DNA from: Verrucomicrobiales bacterium
Lineage (GTDB): Bacteria > Verrucomicrobiota > Verrucomicrobiia > Limisphaerales > UBA1096
Assembly: GCA_002708005.1 (NCBI GenBank)
Contig: PAOJ01000003.1
Span: 35,675 to 44,087, forward strand
DNA length: 8,413 nucleotides
Direction: 5' to 3'
Positions within the stretch are counted from its first letter, which is position 1. Every line of letters starts with the position of its first letter. A program made the position numbers and the translations under genes. Shown here piece by piece: positions 1 through 7,095 of the stretch. Under the pieces are notes generated by a model. It was not told where the DNA came from. It made no database searches and saw nothing but the letters and a program-made list of their open reading frames with translations.

Positions 1-21
1 TTACTTCTTCAGCATTCCTAA

Positions 22-2286
22 GTGTCCAATCACAACCCTTTATTGCCTTTTATGGTATTTATAATCCTACTTATCAAAGCGGGTTACTCACTTGCCCAAG
101 CAGATAAAAGCACTTTGGCCACAACAGCTATGAAAGCGGTAGTTGATCAAGTTGAGTCAGATTGGATCGATGATCGCTGGTCTAAAGTTCAACTAGGACC
201 ATTCCTCTCATCGACTATCAATACAAGAAACGGTCGTATTCACAAAGGGATAGCAATAAAAATCGGAAAAAAAGAACAGGCAACAGTTTGTTTTAACACA
301 GAATTACTTAGCTACCATTCTGGCTGGATTGACGGTTTTTTGAATCTTAAATCAAAGCGATTTGGTCTGATTGAATGGCCCGAACCAAAGGGAGAAATGA
401 TTTTCATAAACGGCAACCACGTAGGCTGGTCACATGAGTCAAAATGGAAAGATCCTCGACCAAATAAGCTTGGATCACTTCCTCGGCAATGGGGTAAATA
501 TCTAGGGCTATATCGCCACGGAAAGCGTGTAGTATTACATTACAATATAAATGACACGACTGTACATGAATCCCCTTGGGCAGGAGAGGTTAATGGTAAA
601 ATATATCTATCTCGAACAATTGAAGTAGAAGCTTCATCAAAAAAACTTTCAAACCTCATAGCCTCATATCCAAACGCTAGTACTAAACATGTAAATTCTA
701 ATAACGCAAAAATAGTCCACGATTCAAAAGAACTTTGGATTAAAGTTCTTGGCCAAAAGGCTTCAATAAGTATAAATGATAATCGGGTTTATCTAGATAT
801 AGCACCCAGTCAAAAAAAACGCTTTGTAAAAGTTCTGTATAGCAATTCTAAAGAAGCCATCGAGCAAATTGCTAATCAAAAAAAACCGATAGTTCCTCTT
901 TCCGACTTTACAAAGGGTGGGCCTGGAATCTGGAGCACTTTGGAAACCAGTGGCATCGTTGGAAAAATAAACAATTCATTTGCAATTGATACTATTCGGC
1001 TTCCATTTAAAAACCCTTGGAACGCGTTACTATTTACGTCTGGCCATGATTTTCTAAATGATAAATCTGCTTTAATTGCAACTGTTCACGGCGATATATG
1101 GCGCTTAACTGGTATTGATAAAACACTTAGATCTGTCAAATGGACGCGCTTTGCTACCGGCTTGTTTCAACCACTCGGGCTTAAAGCAGTAAACAATCAA
1201 GGTTACGTAATAGGCAGGGATCAAATCACTCGGCTACACGACTTAAACAACGATGGTGAAGCTGACTATTACGAAAATTTTAATAACGATGTATATGCTT
1301 CTGGAGGAGGTCATTCCTATAATACAAATCTCGAAACCGATTCAAAAGGCAACTTTTATTTCACAAAATGTGCTGAAGGAAATCCTCATGGAGGAACTCT
1401 TCTTAAAGTAAGTGCAGATGGATCGAACCTTGAAGTATACGCAACTGGGTTCAGAAATCCAAACGGCATGGGAATTAGTCCGCAGGATACTGTCACAGTT
1501 GGAGACCAACAAGGCGGCTGGGTTCCTGAAACTCGCATCGATGCAACCCAGAAAGGGGGGTTTTATGGTTATATACCGATGCATCATAGAGATAAAAAGC
1601 CTGATGATTACGATGCCCCATTTACATTTGTACCTAGGATAATGGACAACTCTGCAGGCGGTCAGCTTTGGGTACCAGCCAACCATTGGGGATCACTTGA
1701 AGGGAAAATGATACACCTTTCTTACGGTCGCTGTTCCGCGATGATCGGCATAACGGATCTTTCAAAAAAAACACAGGGAGCGATGATTAGCTTACCTGGA
1801 CGATACTTGTCTGGGGCAATGCGAGGTCGATTCAATCCACACGATGGACATATGTACGTTTCCGGTCTTCGAGGTTGGCAAACATCTGCGGTACATGACG
1901 GCTGTTTTCAAAGACTTCGTTTCTCAGGAGGCAAAATACGACAGCCAATCAGCTACTCTACACATCCAGGTAAAATAGAAATCACCTTCGATACTTCTCT
2001 TGATAAAAACTTAGCAGAAGATGTTGAAAGCTATTCACTTGAACAATGGAATTACTTGTGGAGCAGTCAGTATGGGTCAAAGGATTGGTCAATTATAAAT
2101 CCAAAAAAGAACGAAAGGGATAACGTGACCATAGAGTCTGCAAAACTTAAAATTGACAACAAAACAGTCGTGTTAACTATTCCTAATTTGTCCAAAGCTA
2201 TGCAGTTTGAACTCAAATATGATATGGACGATTCACAAGGAGAACTCGTTCGAGGATCACTAGCAGGAACAATAAATAAACTATGA
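22..2286 (+). CDS. Secreted DUF6797-like / sorbosone-dehydrogenase-like beta-propeller protein
   Basis: Predicted exported protein of 754 residues. The N-terminus has a hydrophobic segment (about residues 10-25) ending in a signal-peptidase-I-like AQA at 25-27. Residues about 48-200 look like the DUF6797 domain of Verrucomicrobia and Planctomycetes (LGPFLSSTI, CFNTELLSYHSGWIDGFL). Residues about 325-635 form a six-bladed-propeller-like region of the glucose/L-sorbosone dehydrogenase and PVC 'membrane-bound dehydrogenase' type, with GFRNPNGMGISP at 477-487, GDQQGGWVPETRID at 494-507 and KGGFYGY at 511-517. A calcium-loop-like DLNNDGEADYYE lies at 407-418. The C-terminal 110 residues (WNYLWSSQYGSKDWS) resemble the beta-sandwich tail of such proteins. 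There is no CXXCH, so the cytochrome c domain often attached to this family is absent. The start is uncertain: GTG at 22 directly follows an in-frame TAA (19-21), ATG at 52 is the alternative, and neither has a ribosome binding site. Its stop overlaps the next gene. Substrate, cofactor and catalytic activity are unknown. The architecture is fairly sure, the enzymatic role is inference. Confidence 0.8.
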   Translation: MSNHNPLLPFMVFIILLIKAGYSLAQADKSTLATTAMKAVVDQVESDWIDDRWSKVQLGPFLSSTINTRNGRIHKGIAIKIGKKEQATVCFNTELLSYHSGWIDGFLNLKSKRFGLIEWPEPKGEMIFINGNHVGWSHESKWKDPRPNKLGSLPRQWGKYLGLYRHGKRVVLHYNINDTTVHESPWAGEVNGKIYLSRTIEVEASSKKLSNLIASYPNASTKHVNSNNAKIVHDSKELWIKVLGQKASISINDNRVYLDIAPSQKKRFVKVLYSNSKEAIEQIANQKKPIVPLSDFTKGGPGIWSTLETSGIVGKINNSFAIDTIRLPFKNPWNALLFTSGHDFLNDKSALIATVHGDIWRLTGIDKTLRSVKWTRFATGLFQPLGLKAVNNQGYVIGRDQITRLHDLNNDGEADYYENFNNDVYASGGGHSYNTNLETDSKGNFYFTKCAEGNPHGGTLLKVSADGSNLEVYATGFRNPNGMGISPQDTVTVGDQQGGWVPETRIDATQKGGFYGYIPMHHRDKKPDDYDAPFTFVPRIMDNSAGGQLWVPANHWGSLEGKMIHLSYGRCSAMIGITDLSKKTQGAMISLPGRYLSGAMRGRFNPHDGHMYVSGLRGWQTSAVHDGCFQRLRFSGGKIRQPISYSTHPGKIEITFDTSLDKNLAEDVESYSLEQWNYLWSSQYGSKDWSIINPKKNERDNVTIESAKLKIDNKTVVLTIPNLSKAMQFELKYDMDDSQGELVRGSLAGTINKL

Positions 2287-3725
2287 AAAAAGATACCATT
2301 ATACCTAACCCTTCACTTTGGTTAGTCATGCTAAGTACCGCGATGGCAGGCGGTATGGGCTGGGGTATTCGTGGACAATACGGGCACGAAACTGGAGCTA
2401 TGATTGCAGGCCTACTGGTAAGCCTCGTACTAGTTTTTCTATTTTGCCCCGGCAATTCTTCAATTCATGTTGTTAGGGCAGCAGCACTAGGGACCATAGC
2501 TATGGGTTTTGGCGGTTCTATGACCTATGGGCAAACAATTGGACTCACTCACGATAATCCATTGATCGGAAATTGGGAGGCATTGAGATGGGGCATGCTC
2601 GGACTAGCAATCAAGGGAAGTATTTGGATTGGTTTTGCTGGGCTGTTTCTTGGAATAGGTCTTGGCGGAAAACGATATCAACCACACGAAATGTTTTTAC
2701 TCATTCTAACTATGCTTGTAGCCGTCGTAATAGGATGGTGGGTACTAAACACTCCTCACGATCCCGAAAACAAGCAGCTTCCGTTTCTTTACTTCTCTGA
2801 TCACTGGAAATGGGAACCAGATGCTACTCTAAAACACCGCCCTGAAATCTGGGGAGGTCTACTTTTTGGATTATTTAGCGGCATAGTATACGCGAACTAT
2901 AAAAAAAATGACCAGCTAGCGTGCAATCTTGCGCTCTGGGGAATGCTCGGAGGAGCAATAGGCTTTCCGCTTGGCCAAGTAATTCAGGCCACAAATGGAT
3001 GGAATCCAGATTTTTTCCGGGAAAGTTTTCTCGGCGGATTAACAAAATATTTTAACTGGTGGAATATGATGGAAACCACCTTTGGAGCAGTAATGGGTGC
3101 AATCCTTGGACTTGGGCTTTGGATAAATAGGAGGCGAATAGCAGTTTCAAATGAAACAGATGTAAGTCCCCTACCCAATTGGCTAGTAGGAATTTTGCTG
3201 ATAACACATTTATCCCTGCTTGTTCTTGTGGAATTCAGTAAAATTGACTGGATTGACGGAGTATATGACCTAGGCCTGATGATGGCGCTTATCCCTCTAG
3301 TTCTATGCGTTAGAGGACGATGGGGACCTTACTTACAACTACTTCCTATCACCCTAATACCAATTGCCGGAAAGACACTTCGAGCGCTGGTTGATCCGGT
3401 AAATCAATCCCTTTACTGGCTATCATATCTAATCCTTCCAATATTAATTGCTACAACCATCGCTATTTGGTTTGCACGACAAGCCAAACCAAATGGTGAG
3501 CATCCATTATTCATCCGCAGTGCACTTCTCTTCTCAATATGGATCTACCACGGACTAAACTTTGCATTCTTTAATTTCCCTTGGCCCTGGGAGGCTTGGG
3601 GAGGGCGTACTCCAAATGCCATGATATTCCTCATCTGCATGTTAGGACTAAGTGCTCTTGCCCTTTTCTACAATCCCATCGAACGACGTTGGGGCTTTAA
3701 TATGTGGCGATGTGAGATAGATTGA
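2283..3725 (+). CDS. Polytopic membrane protein of unknown function, coupled to the propeller protein
   Basis: Integral membrane protein of 480 residues with roughly 12-14 hydrophobic segments, at about residues 12-30, 37-55, 63-80, 103-127, 137-155, 187-205, 213-235, 263-282, 298-317, 328-343, 350-365, 376-398, 410-430 and 444-463. I do not recognise a named family. The N-terminal half is very glycine-rich and carries polar motifs inside or next to membrane segments: GWGIRGQYGHETGAM (26-40), GGSMTYGQTIGLTHDNP (77-93) and GGAIGFPLGQVIQ (223-235). Each contains a GQ after a small/aromatic helix, which suggests an internal repeat. A Trp-rich stretch NFPWPWEAWGG occurs at 431-441. The ATG overlaps the stop of the upstream gene (ATGA), implying translational coupling, so it probably works with that secreted protein, as importer, membrane anchor or electron acceptor. 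A transporter role is the simplest guess and is unproven. No SD-like sequence lies at normal spacing, as expected for a coupled start. Confidence 0.85.
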   Translation: MKKDTIIPNPSLWLVMLSTAMAGGMGWGIRGQYGHETGAMIAGLLVSLVLVFLFCPGNSSIHVVRAAALGTIAMGFGGSMTYGQTIGLTHDNPLIGNWEALRWGMLGLAIKGSIWIGFAGLFLGIGLGGKRYQPHEMFLLILTMLVAVVIGWWVLNTPHDPENKQLPFLYFSDHWKWEPDATLKHRPEIWGGLLFGLFSGIVYANYKKNDQLACNLALWGMLGGAIGFPLGQVIQATNGWNPDFFRESFLGGLTKYFNWWNMMETTFGAVMGAILGLGLWINRRRIAVSNETDVSPLPNWLVGILLITHLSLLVLVEFSKIDWIDGVYDLGLMMALIPLVLCVRGRWGPYLQLLPITLIPIAGKTLRALVDPVNQSLYWLSYLILPILIATTIAIWFARQAKPNGEHPLFIRSALLFSIWIYHGLNFAFFNFPWPWEAWGGRTPNAMIFLICMLGLSALALFYNPIERRWGFNMWRCEID

Positions 3726-3757
3726 CCTCGGCTAAACTAAAACTCACCATTTGCCAC

Positions 3758-4615
3758 ATGAAAATTTGTCGTTACGTTAATGCTGACAATCAAGTTCACA
3801 TAGGACTAGCTAAAGACGATAATACTCTGATCGACCTGACCTCTGCTGAAGTTGAATCAATTACTTCCATTATGGAAAATGAAGTTCCAAAAAAATTCTT
3901 ATTGGACTTGAAGGATAAAGATTTACCTGAGGTTCCACTTAATGATGTTACCTTACTTTGCCCAATCGAGATGCAAGAAGTTTGGGCAGCAGGTGTAACT
4001 TATTTACGAAGCAAAGATGCCCGAATGGAGGAATCAGACTTTAGCGCGACCGCATATGACCGTGTTTACGATGCGCCAAGGCCGGAAATTTTCTTTAAAT
4101 CATTACCTGAAAAAGTAGTTACCTGTGGAGATAAAGTTGGAATCCGTAAGGATGCCAAGTGGAATGTACCAGAACCGGAATTAGTACTTATAATGAACTC
4201 AAATGGAGACATTTCAGGATATGCTGTAGGAAACGATATGAGTTCGCGTGACATTGAAGGTGAAAATCTTTTGTATTTACCTCAAGCTAAAGTCTATCAC
4301 CGCTCATGTGCAATAGGACCGTGGATCACCGTCGGTGCAAAAGAAGCTGAAGCCCGTGAGTGGGAAATTAGCCTAAACATTGAACGCGCTGGCAACAAAG
4401 TTTTCGAAGGCAAAGTAAGTGTTAATCAAATTAAACGTTCCTTTGATGAACTGAGTAAATATATGAATCAATCTCAGGAGTTCCCTTTCGGAAGTGCCCT
4501 TCTTACAGGAACTGGAATTGTACCTGACGATGATTTTACTTTAATCGAAGGCGATACAATTTCAATCTATATCACAGGAATAGGATGCCTGAAAAACAGC
4601 GTTATTAGTGTTTAA
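3758..4615 (+). CDS. FAH-family 2-keto-3-deoxy-pentonate dehydratase (KdaD-like)
   Basis: Cytoplasmic fumarylacetoacetate-hydrolase-fold enzyme, 285 residues, predicted to dehydrate a 2-keto-3-deoxy-pentonate (for example 2-dehydro-3-deoxy-D-arabinonate or -xylonate) to 2-oxoglutarate semialdehyde. From memory it follows the Sulfolobus KdaD sequence through its core: VW-x-x-G-(I/V)-x-Y, then (Y)DRVYDAPRPEIFFK, the PEPEL strand, NDMSSRDIEGENLLYLPQAK, and ALLTGTGIVP near the end. The metal ligands of the family fit E139, E141 (PEPEL) and D160 (GND), and the 19-residue spacing from the second Glu to the Asp matches the archaeal enzyme. The related Caulobacter XylX does the same type of step. A TTG at 3722 would add 12 residues and overlap the previous stop. 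I prefer ATG 3758 because MKICRYV is the usual start of this family. The 32-bp gap after the membrane protein suggests one operon. The exact stereoisomer used cannot be read from sequence. Other FAH-family activities (acylpyruvate hydrolase) are less likely. Confidence 0.85.
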   Translation: MKICRYVNADNQVHIGLAKDDNTLIDLTSAEVESITSIMENEVPKKFLLDLKDKDLPEVPLNDVTLLCPIEMQEVWAAGVTYLRSKDARMEESDFSATAYDRVYDAPRPEIFFKSLPEKVVTCGDKVGIRKDAKWNVPEPELVLIMNSNGDISGYAVGNDMSSRDIEGENLLYLPQAKVYHRSCAIGPWITVGAKEAEAREWEISLNIERAGNKVFEGKVSVNQIKRSFDELSKYMNQSQEFPFGSALLTGTGIVPDDDFTLIEGDTISIYITGIGCLKNSVISV

Positions 4616-5357
4616 CAACAGATTTGTTTTTTCGAGGACGACGCCGCAGACCGTTTTGTAACCAAAGTCGCCAAACCATCCAAATTGCTTCTCGAACGAT
4701 TTTACCGCTCATTTTTGATGTTCCAACAAATCGATCAGTAAAAATAATAGGAACCTCAGCGATCTTGTATCCAGCACGCCACAAAATATGAGTCAACTCG
4801 ACTTGAAAGCTGTAACCATTTGCTTTCACTTTATCGAGATTAATAGCTTGAAGTGCTCGCCGTCTAAAGCACTTGAAACCGCCCGTTGGATCGGTAAATG
4901 ACATGCCTGTTATGATTTGCACATACTTAGCCGCAAACAAACTAAGCATGAGCCGACTAATTGGCCAATTAATCACTCTAATACCTTCGCAATAGCGAGA
5001 GCCTAAAACTAAATCGGCGTTCTCGGATTCCGCCTTCTCTAAGAAACGAACGATATCATCCGGGTTATGAGAAAAATCGCAATCCATCTCGAAAACAAAA
5101 TCGTAATCACGTTCCAGTGCCCAAGCAAAACCCGCACAGTATGCTCGGCCTAGTCCGTCTTTTTCTTGTCGATGCAAGACATGCACACATTCATTCAACT
5201 CAGACAATTCGGATGCAATATCTCCTGTGCCGTCTGGAGAGTTATCATCCACCACAAGCACGTCGATTACGGTTTCAAGATTAAGCAATCGCTTCACCAT
5301 TGGACGGATATTCTCCGCCTCATTGTAAGTAGGCAAAACTAGGAGCGTATGAGACAT
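4605..5357 (-). CDS. Polyprenol-phosphate mannose synthase-like glycosyltransferase (GT2, DPM1-like)
   Basis: GT-A-fold family 2 glycosyltransferase of 250 residues, close to dolichol/polyprenol monophosphate mannose synthases. It likely transfers mannose (or a similar hexose) from a GDP-sugar to a polyprenyl phosphate on the inner face of the cytoplasmic membrane, supplying donors for envelope glycosylation. Visible motifs: LPTYNEAENI at 8-17, VVDDNSPDGTG at 35-45 for the nucleotide, the metal-binding DCD at 92-94 in EMDCDFSHNPDD, LVLGSRYCEG at 116-125, FTDPTGGFKCFRR at 154-166, GYSFQVEL at 181-188 and GTSKMSGKI at 212-220. It ends in a basic tail, RRRPRKNKSVVKH, with no C-terminal membrane domain, so it is the single-domain soluble or membrane-associated form. 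Start: ATG at 5357 gives the typical MSHTLLVLPTYNE start. An ATG at 5378 would add seven residues. It begins one base after the stop of the aldehyde dehydrogenase, so the two are probably co-transcribed although their roles look unrelated. Donor and acceptor specificity are inference. Confidence 0.88.
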   Translation of the reverse strand: MSHTLLVLPTYNEAENIRPMVKRLLNLETVIDVLVVDDNSPDGTGDIASELSELNECVHVLHRQEKDGLGRAYCAGFAWALERDYDFVFEMDCDFSHNPDDIVRFLEKAESENADLVLGSRYCEGIRVINWPISRLMLSLFAAKYVQIITGMSFTDPTGGFKCFRRRALQAINLDKVKANGYSFQVELTHILWRAGYKIAEVPIIFTDRFVGTSKMSGKIVREAIWMVWRLWLQNGLRRRPRKNKSVVKH

Positions 5358-5358
5358 A

Positions 5359-6936
5359 TTAGACAATGACCCCATCAATCATACGACGAATTTGAAGAGG
5401 ATTGTCCTCTTGAAGTTCTCTAGGCAATAGGGAATCAGGAAAACTCTGATAACATACATCACGGCTAAATCGGTCAATCGCATTAGTGCCAACGGAAGTT
5501 GACCGTCCATCTGAAGTTGCAGGGAATGGGCCGCCATGAACCATAGAATGACAAACCTCCACCCCAGTCGGAAACCCGTTGATCAAAACTCGACCTGCCT
5601 TATACTCAAGAATTTCGAGTAAATCTCGGTTAGCCTTAAGATCAGCCTCGTTGCCGTGAACGGTTGCGGTTAATTGGCCTTCAAGCGATTTGGCAAGTGC
5701 CAACATTTTATCTCTGTTATCATGAGTCACTATCATTGTAGATGGACCAAATAACTCCGCACCAAGTGATGCATCATTTAGAAATGAATCAGAATTCGTA
5801 AGAAACAACAAAGTTTCAGCCTGACATTTACCTTCGCCAGCCTCACCTCTTGCCAATGCCTCAACTGCAACATTCTCAACTAAAGATTTGGCACCTGAAT
5901 CATAAGCTGAACCGATACCTGAATTGAGCATCGTAGCGCTAGGGCTAGAACCTACAAGTTCCTTAATCTTAGAAATAAAAGGTTCAATATTTGAATTACT
6001 ATCGACAATAGTTAGGCCTGGATTAGTACAGAATTGCCCCACACCCATTGTCATCGAACCGTGCAGTCCTACTGCCAATTCCTCGCCTCGTTCAGCCATT
6101 GCTCCCGGCAAAATAAACACTGGGTTTATACTACTCATCTCCGCATAAAATGGAATCGGCTCCGGACGTTCAGCTGCAATTTTCATCAACGACTGACCTC
6201 CAGCCCGAGAACCAGTAAAGCCAGCGGCCTTAATTTTAGGATGCCGCACCAAAGATTGACCAGTTTCTCGACCAGGACCATACAACAGAGAAAAAACCCC
6301 TTCAGGCAAACCACTATCTTTAACGGCATTTGTCACCGCTTGGCCAACGAGTTCTGCCGTTCCAGGATGTGAGTGATGAGCCTTAACAATTACCGGACAT
6401 CCGGCTGCCAATGCTGATGCCGTATCACCACCAGCAACAGAAAATGCTAGAGGAAAGTTGCTAGCACAAAATACCGCTACAGGACCAAGAGGTCTTTTCA
6501 TAGAACGAGTATCTGGCTTAGGCACAGGAGCACGATCTGGATCGGCGTGATCAATGCGCGCTCCAACCCACGAACCTTCTTCCACCACTGAAGCAAATAA
6601 TCTTAACTGGGCACAAGTTCGACCCGTCTCCATTTTGATTCTGGGCTCCGGCAACCCTGTCTCTTGCGGTGCTAATGCAACCAATTTATCGCTTATTAAT
6701 TCAATGTTATCAGCAATTTTTCTCAATAATGAAGCCCTTTCAATTCCACTAGATTTACCAAAAACTCCGAATGCTTCCTCTGCCAATTCAACTGCACGAT
6801 TTAGTTCAGCTTCTGAAACAGCAGCATATCCAGGTTGTAATTTCTCTCCGGTAGCCGGATCGACTCCAAAAATTGTCTCTTCACTTTGGGAACTTAATTG
6901 AAATCCAATAGTAGATTTCCCAGTTAATTCTGCCAT
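5359..6936 (-). CDS. 2-oxoglutarate semialdehyde (2,5-dioxovalerate) dehydrogenase, NADP-type ALDH
   Basis: Aldehyde dehydrogenase of 525 residues, matching in length and sequence the NADP(+)-dependent ALDH branch that includes type III 2-oxoglutarate semialdehyde dehydrogenase. It should oxidise 2-oxoglutarate semialdehyde to 2-oxoglutarate in the cytoplasm. Visible residues: catalytic Asn160 in CASNFPLAF, cofactor Lys185 in VIVKAHHSHPG, the Rossmann FTGSRAGG at 240-247, general base Glu266 in FYAEMSSINP, nucleophile Cys303 in GQFCTNPG, and ELFGPS at 394-399. The FCTNPG active-site form and the YAEMSS context distinguish this branch from ordinary ALDHs. Start: ATG at 6936 gives MAELTGKS. A GTG at 6951 would add five residues with no better ribosome binding site. 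It is the first gene of a two-gene minus-strand unit, with a candidate -10 box and repeats upstream. Its reaction follows directly on that of the KdaD-like enzyme encoded on the other strand. Relatives also act in glucarate, hydroxyproline and pentose breakdown, so the true upstream sugar is open. Confidence 0.88.
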   Translation of the reverse strand: MAELTGKSTIGFQLSSQSEETIFGVDPATGEKLQPGYAAVSEAELNRAVELAEEAFGVFGKSSGIERASLLRKIADNIELISDKLVALAPQETGLPEPRIKMETGRTCAQLRLFASVVEEGSWVGARIDHADPDRAPVPKPDTRSMKRPLGPVAVFCASNFPLAFSVAGGDTASALAAGCPVIVKAHHSHPGTAELVGQAVTNAVKDSGLPEGVFSLLYGPGRETGQSLVRHPKIKAAGFTGSRAGGQSLMKIAAERPEPIPFYAEMSSINPVFILPGAMAERGEELAVGLHGSMTMGVGQFCTNPGLTIVDSNSNIEPFISKIKELVGSSPSATMLNSGIGSAYDSGAKSLVENVAVEALARGEAGEGKCQAETLLFLTNSDSFLNDASLGAELFGPSTMIVTHDNRDKMLALAKSLEGQLTATVHGNEADLKANRDLLEILEYKAGRVLINGFPTGVEVCHSMVHGGPFPATSDGRSTSVGTNAIDRFSRDVCYQSFPDSLLPRELQEDNPLQIRRMIDGVIV

Positions 6937-6978
6937 ATGCGAAAAATACACTAAACTATCAACAGATAGAAGATCACA

Positions 6979-7004
6979 CTGATTTTATGTAATACGAAAA
7001 TCAG
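6979..7004. repeat. Inverted repeat upstream of the aldehyde dehydrogenase gene
   Basis: CTGATTTT (6979-6986) and AAAATCAG (6997-7004) are perfect 8-bp inverted copies separated by 10 bases. The dyad lies 43-68 bases upstream of ATG 6936, just downstream of the candidate -10. That placement suits an operator or a leader stem-loop on the minus-strand transcript. Function is inferred from position only. Confidence 0.45.
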
Positions 7005-7008
7005 GTTA

Positions 7009-7025
7009 TTTATAGATATATTATA
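7009..7025 (-). promoter_or_regulatory. Candidate -10 region for the aldehyde dehydrogenase / glycosyltransferase unit
   Basis: Read on the minus strand this contains a perfect TATAAT (7025-7020) and a second TATAAA (7014-7009), within a direct repeat. A start site near 7013 would give a leader of about 75 bases before ATG 6936. No good TTGACA-like -35 is present at 16-18 bp, so this rests on the -10 alone. Confidence 0.35.
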
Positions 7026-7028
7026 GAT
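7010..7028. repeat. 8-bp direct repeat with 11-bp period
   Basis: TTATAGAT occurs at 7010-7017 and again at 7021-7028, exact copies one helical turn apart, overlapping the candidate -10 of the minus-strand unit. It could be a regulator site or simply two -10-like boxes in AT-rich DNA. Confidence 0.5.
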
Positions 7029-7095
7029 TTAAATTGCTTGCGGAGGAGTGATCATTTTGTAATTTTCATTTCATCGCAATTTTTTGAAATAAGTT

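Noticed and set aside
1346..1410. Cysteine near a His-Gly-Gly in the propeller (residues 450-458) as a haem site
   Set aside because: The spacing is not CXXCH and the segment fits a propeller blade.
1555..1560. Run of six G as a possible phase-variable tract
   Set aside because: It is too short, and it is explained by adjacent Gly codons in a conserved KGGFYG motif.
1342..1686. Open frame of 114 codons on the minus strand inside the propeller gene
   Set aside because: It lies entirely within a well-supported gene and shows no domain-like sequence. The other internal frames at 1412-1642, 2573-2800, 2984-3178, 4066-4254, 5924-6372, 6554-6901 and 7658-7840 are rejected for the same reason.
2213..2455. 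Minus-strand frame of 80 codons spanning the junction of the first two genes
   Set aside because: It covers two strongly supported coding ends, is proline-rich and low in complexity, and has no recognisable motif.
3722..3757. TTG start giving the KdaD-like protein 12 extra residues
   Set aside because: The extension does not resemble family N-termini, whereas MKICRYV from ATG 3758 does. The 4-base overlap alone is not enough to prefer it.
4614..4632. AACAA/TTGTT hairpin followed by six T as terminator for the dehydratase gene
   Set aside because: The stem is 5 bp and mostly A-T, too weak to call. It also lies inside the opposing coding region.
6937..6951. GTG start at 6951 for the aldehyde dehydrogenase
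   Set aside because: It adds only five residues, has no ribosome binding site, and ATG 6936 gives a normal start for the family.
7042..7062. GGAGGA followed by GTG and a stop four codons later, a possible leader peptide
   Set aside because: The SD-like sequence abuts the GTG with no spacing and the frame has only four codons, so this is probably chance.
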